Origin: Deltaproteobacteria bacterium
Lineage (GTDB): Bacteria > Desulfobacterota > GWC2-55-46 > S146-70 > JAUXIU01
Assembly (NCBI GenBank): GCA_030620895.1
Contig: JAUXIU010000042.1
Location: forward strand, 1 to 8,082
Reading direction: 5' to 3'
Length of the DNA: 8,082 nucleotides
Position numbers and translations under genes: made by a program. Below the pieces are notes generated by a model that ran no database searches, was not told the DNA's origin, and saw only the letters and a list, made by a program, of their open reading frames with translations. Each line of letters opens with the position of its first letter. Position 1 is the stretch's first letter. Of the stretch, positions 5,647 through 8,082 are shown piece after piece.

Positions 5647-5727
5647 GAATTATGAATAATGAATTAGGAATTAGGGGTTTCCTTTTTAATTTGTAATTCG
5701 TAACTCCTAACTCATAATTCGTGAATC
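5647..5727. repeat. Inverted heptad-repeat element C, between thyX and prfA
   Basis: Left arm, plus strand: 5647-5653 GAATTAT, 5654-5660 GAATAAT, 5661-5667 GAATTAG, 5668-5674 GAATTAG. Right arm, minus strand: 5727-5721 GATTCAC, 5720-5714 GAATTAT, 5713-5707 GAGTTAG, 5706-5700 GAGTTAC, 5699-5693 GAATTAC, 5692-5686 AAATTAA. Arms 5647-5673 and 5694-5720 pair at 22 of 27 positions around a 20-nt core. The GATTCAC unit is identical to two units of element B, linking the two sequence types. The element fills most of the 103-nt thyX-prfA gap, ending 6 nt from the thyX stop and 16 nt from the prfA start. Confidence 0.82.
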
Positions 5728-5733
5728 GTTTAA

Positions 5734-6420
5734 TTAAATACTTTTGAATTTAGCCCTTATCTCTTTTGGTTTTCCACAGGTCATTTCCCCTTCTGGGCAC
5801 GGACCTTTCACACATCCTGGACCAGCATTTTTAAAAACAATTGGTGCCTTCCCTTTGGCAAGGGAGAGCATCTTCGTAGCCATTTCTTTTATTTCCCACT
5901 GAGCCCTCTCACAGCATCTCAATGCAAAGAAGTGGAGCAGTTCTCGAGCATTCATTGTGACTATAATCTTTGTGGTTGTAGCATTCGGGAGGATATACCT
6001 GGCATCTTCCTGAGGTACGCCGGCATTAATCATTTCCTTATAGAACTTGTGAATAGAGGCGATCTTCTTTGAGAATTTCAGCCCAAGTCCAGCCTTTTTT
6101 ATCGAAGATGGGGTTACAGCTTCGAGCACATCCTCAAATGATACATATCTCTGACTTTGTTGGGAATATGATGCTAGTCTGTGCCGTACCAATTGGTGGG
6201 AGGTGACTCTGGATATACCTTCTATGCCGAAGACAAAGCCGGCGTGTTCGAGAACTGATAGATGGCCTATCTTGACAATCTTTTCAAGAAGCCTTTTGTA
6301 GGCAGTTCCCCGTACTTTCGCTTCAAGTTGGTCAATATTGCTTTTTGAGTAGCAGAGTTTTGCAGCAAGGGCGATTGTTTTTTCAGGGTCTGGAGTGAAA
6401 CTCAGGAGAGTTACCTTCAT
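5734..6420 (-). CDS. thyX: ThyX, flavin-dependent thymidylate synthase
   Basis: Makes dTMP from dUMP using FAD, NAD(P)H and methylene-tetrahydrofolate, the alternative to ThyA. The 228-aa length is normal. The diagnostic motif RHRxxSxxxxSxR is exact at 79-91 (RHRLASYSQQSQR). Other conserved pieces are HLSVLEHAGFVF (53-64), ARYILPNAT (140-148) and NARELLHFFALR (157-168). The C-terminal tail (about 198-218) has three cysteines (203, 208, 215) in GPGCVKGPCPEGEMTCGKP; metal binding is possible but unproven. ATG 6420 has GGAG 7 nt upstream and lies 14 nt after rpmE, so the two are co-transcribed. If the genome lacks thyA, this gene is essential, and its grouping with translation genes suggests steady expression (inference). 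Confidence 0.97.
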   Translation of the reverse strand: MKVTLLSFTPDPEKTIALAAKLCYSKSNIDQLEAKVRGTAYKRLLEKIVKIGHLSVLEHAGFVFGIEGISRVTSHQLVRHRLASYSQQSQRYVSFEDVLEAVTPSSIKKAGLGLKFSKKIASIHKFYKEMINAGVPQEDARYILPNATTTKIIVTMNARELLHFFALRCCERAQWEIKEMATKMLSLAKGKAPIVFKNAGPGCVKGPCPEGEMTCGKPKEIRAKFKSI

Positions 6421-6425
6421 GTTTA

Positions 6426-6432
6426 CTCTCCC
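6426..6432 (-). promoter_or_regulatory. Shine-Dalgarno of thyX
   Basis: GGGAGAG on the minus strand (6432-6426) places GGAG 7 nt before ATG 6420, inside the 14-nt rpmE-thyX spacer. It confirms the start and contrasts with prfA and murA, which have none. Confidence 0.7.
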
Positions 6433-6434
6433 GC

Positions 6435-6641
6435 TTATTTTTCTTTAAGGCCATATTTCTTTTTAAATTTTTCGACCCTTCCTTCGGTATCTATAAGCTT
6501 ATGTTTGCCTGTATAGAATGGATGACAGTTGGAACAGAGTTCTACCTTTAGGTCGCTCCTTGTAGATCTAATATCCATAGCAAACCCACAAATACATTTA
6601 ATCGTGGTTGGTTCATATGTTGGATGTATACCTTCCTTCAT
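6435..6641 (-). CDS. rpmE: 50S ribosomal protein L31, zinc-binding type
   Basis: Component of the large ribosomal subunit at the subunit bridge. I start it at ATG 6641, giving 68 aa. The frame is open to a TTG at 6659, but that codon overlaps the Shine-Dalgarno AGGAGG, and MKEGIHPTYEPT is the family N-terminus. Four cysteines mark the zinc-containing C+ form: CIC at 16-18 and CSNC at 36-39, matching the CxC and CxxC pattern of E. coli L31. HPFYTGKHKLIDTEGRVEKF (40-59) is the conserved core. In species that also have a Cys-less paralogue, this form is replaced under zinc limitation (known for E. coli and Bacillus); none is visible here. It is probably the first gene of the rpmE-thyX-prfA-murA unit. 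Confidence 0.96.
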   Translation of the reverse strand: MKEGIHPTYEPTTIKCICGFAMDIRSTRSDLKVELCSNCHPFYTGKHKLIDTEGRVEKFKKKYGLKEK

Positions 6642-6650
6642 GATTATGAG

Positions 6651-6656
6651 CCTCCT
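6651..6656 (-). promoter_or_regulatory. Strong Shine-Dalgarno of rpmE
   Basis: A perfect AGGAGG (6656-6651, minus strand) lies 9 nt before ATG 6641. It decides this start against the longer TTG-initiated frame, whose start codon would lie inside the ribosome-binding site. Confidence 0.8.
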
Positions 6657-6673
6657 CAAGCACTAATCCATTA

Positions 6674-6702
6674 ATTCTAACAGCTATATGTTTATAGTAC
6701 AA
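6674..6702 (-). promoter_or_regulatory. Candidate promoter of the rpmE operon
   Basis: On the minus strand TTGTAC (6702-6697) and TAGAAT (6679-6674, 5 of 6 to TATAAT) are 17 nt apart. Initiation near 6667 would give a leader of about 26 nt with the strong Shine-Dalgarno. The spacer contains AAACATATAGC (6693-6683), repeated with a 2-nt insertion 30 nt upstream (6725-6713). The -35 match is only moderate (3 of 6). Confidence 0.4.
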
Positions 6703-6744
6703 GGAAAAAACGGCTATATATGTTTTTGTTTTGCGAGAGTGAGA

Positions 6745-8007
6745 CTATTTACTCATTGATTCTAGAAAGGACTTATTGCTTTCTGAATTCTTGAGCTTAT
6801 TGAGGAGAAATTCCATGGCCTCTATGGGATTCAGTGGTTGCAGTACTTTCCTTAAAATCCAGATCCTGTTAAGCTCTTCCTTTGTTATTAGCAATTCCTC
6901 TTTTCTTGTTCCTGATTTATTCAGATCTATTGCAGGGAATATACGTCTTTCAGATAACTTTCTGTCTAAAACGATCTCCATATTACCTGTACCTTTGAAT
7001 TCTTCAAATATAACCTCATCCATTCTACTTCCGGTATCTATGAGGGCCGTGGCAATAATGGTGAGGCTGCCTCCTTCTTCTATATTCCTCGCCGCTCCAA
7101 AGAATCGTTTTGGCTTGTGGAGGGCATTGGAATCCACGCCACCCGATAGTACCTTCCCACTCGGTGGTATGACAGCATTATAGGCCCTGGCAAGCCTTGT
7201 AATAGAGTCCAGCAATATGACAACATCCTTCTGGTGTTCAACAAGCCTCTTTGCCTTCTCTATTACCATTTCAGCCACCTGGACGTGTCTTTGGGCAGGT
7301 TCATCGAAGGTAGAACTTATTACCTCACCTTTGACAGACCTCTGCATATCTGTAACTTCTTCTGGTCTTTCATCTATCAGAAGTACCAGAAGGACTATCT
7401 CAGGGTGATTTGTTGTAATTGAATTTGCCAGTTCTTGCAGGAGCACGGTCTTCCCTGCTCTGGGTGGCGATACAATTAGTCCCCTCTGGCCCTTCCCTAT
7501 AGGTGTAAAGAAATCCATAATCCTCATAGATAGGTTGTTGCCAGCAGACTTTTTCTTGGTTATTTCTAGCTTTATCTTTGTTTGTGGATATAAAGGGGTA
7601 AGGTTATCAAAGAGGATCTTATCTCTTGCCACTTCGGGGTCTTCATTATTTACCTTTTCTACCTTGAGGAGGGCAAAGTACCTTTCGCCTTCCTTTGGGG
7701 GCCTGATTTGCCCTGAAACGATGTCTCCTTTTTTAAGGCTAAACCTCCTTATCTGTGAAGGCGAGACATAAATATCATCAGGCCCTGGGAGGTAGTTATA
7801 ATCCGGAGCCCTTAAGAAACCAAATCCATCTGGCAGGGTCTCTAAAACACCCTCACCATATATGAGCCCGTTCTGCTGACTCTGTGCTTGAAGAAGGGCA
7901 AATATCAAGTCCTGTTTTCTCAGGCTTGTTGCGCCTTCTATCGTGTATTTTTTCGCAATAGCCATAAGTTCACTTATCTTTTTTTCTTTAAGTTCTTTAA
8001 GATTCAT
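6745..8007 (-). CDS. rho: Transcription termination factor Rho
   Basis: Hexameric RNA-dependent ATPase that ends transcription at Rho-dependent sites. The 420-aa length matches E. coli (419) with no large insertion. In order: N-terminal Rho_N helix bundle (1-45, [15 protein letters not shown]), RNA-binding cold-shock domain (50-118; PDGFGFLR 59-66, [15 protein letters not shown] 75-89, [16 protein letters not shown] 101-116), Walker A PPRAGKT (181-187, Lys186), [10 protein letters not shown] (212-221), Walker [17 protein letters not shown] (262-277), Q-loop [20 protein letters not shown] (284-303) and the R-loop [21 protein letters not shown]. coli has Lys where Arg183 lies; Arg here is common in other phyla. 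ATG 8007 is preceded by AGGAG at only 3 nt, a tight spacing, but the N-terminus is canonical. No intrinsic terminator is visible between rho and rpmE. Confidence 0.97.
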   Translation of the reverse strand: MNLKELKEKKISELMAIAKKYTIEGATSLRKQDLIFALLQAQSQQNGLIYGEGVLETLPDGFGFLRAPDYNYLPGPDDIYVSPSQIRRFSLKKGDIVSGQIRPPKEGERYFALLKVEKVNNEDPEVARDKILFDNLTPLYPQTKIKLEITKKKSAGNNLSMRIMDFFTPIGKGQRGLIVSPPRAGKTVLLQELANSITTNHPEIVLLVLLIDERPEEVTDMQRSVKGEVISSTFDEPAQRHVQVAEMVIEKAKRLVEHQKDVVILLDSITRLARAYNAVIPPSGKVLSGGVDSNALHKPKRFFGAARNIEEGGSLTIIATALIDTGSRMDEVIFEEFKGTGNMEIVLDRKLSERRIFPAIDLNKSGTRKEELLITKEELNRIWILRKVLQPLNPIEAMEFLLNKLKNSESNKSFLESMSK

Positions 8008-8010
8008 AGT

Positions 8011-8015
8011 CTCCT
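8011..8015 (-). promoter_or_regulatory. Shine-Dalgarno of rho at unusually short spacing
   Basis: AGGAG (8015-8011, minus strand) lies 3 nt before ATG 8007, closer than the usual 5-9 nt. No alternative start fits the conserved MNLKELK N-terminus. The short distance may lower initiation; regulation is not demonstrated. Confidence 0.5.
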
Positions 8016-8082
8016 AGAGTTCTTCTGATGGGTTTATTTTGATTAACGTGGGAGATATAAGGAATGATAATGTTAAAGATAT

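Noticed and set aside
6642..6659. Longer L31 starting at TTG 6659
   Set aside because: That codon lies in the Shine-Dalgarno of the 6641 start and the added residues are not part of L31.
8014..8082. Possible C-terminal end of an upstream minus-strand gene (22 codons and a TAG at 8016-8014)
   Set aside because: A second frame is also open across this edge, the sequence is too short to assign, and no family is recognised.

Overview
The window is about 8 kb of ordinary bacterial chromosome. Every recognisable gene lies on the minus strand, so transcription runs from the right edge to the left. The ten genes, in transcription order, are rho, rpmE (L31), thyX, prfA (RF1), murA, hisG, two tandem DUF507 genes, a DUF445 membrane protein and thiD. 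DNA is moderately AT-rich. The order rho-rpmE-(thyX)-prfA-murA-hisG, the paired DUF507 genes and the short-form HisG fit a Gram-negative, probably anaerobic lineage near Nitrospirota (Thermodesulfovibrionia-like) or Desulfobacterota. That placement is inferred from gene content and order only.

Right part (8082-4540): rho stands alone, then a likely promoter precedes rpmE-thyX-prfA-murA. The spacings are 14 nt (rpmE-thyX), 103 nt of repeat DNA (thyX-prfA) and 8 nt (prfA-murA). prmC, which often sits between prfA and murA in relatives, is absent from this spot. Middle (4539-1835): murA is followed after 82 nt by hisG, which starts with TTG behind a good Shine-Dalgarno. A repeat element follows, then two DUF507 genes that overlap by ATGA. 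Left (1834-1): a 323-nt gap holds a tandem repeat and a TIR-like inverted repeat. It is followed by DUF445 and thiD, again overlapping by ATGA, and then a repeat-filled left end.

The genes are housekeeping: transcription termination, ribosome structure, peptide release, dTMP synthesis, first step of peptidoglycan synthesis, first step of histidine synthesis, and thiamine pyrimidine phosphorylation. I found no defence system, prophage, CRISPR or intact transposon.

The most unusual content is between the genes. Three separate intergenic elements share one design: two arms of degenerate 7-nt tandem repeats (consensus roughly GAaTtax) in inverted orientation around an unrelated 20-36 nt core. 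Each sits directly downstream of a stop codon (thiD, hisG, thyX). An exact 8-nt tandem array contains the thiD stop codon, and a GATTACA-type repeat and a 98-bp inverted-repeat element lie upstream of DUF445.
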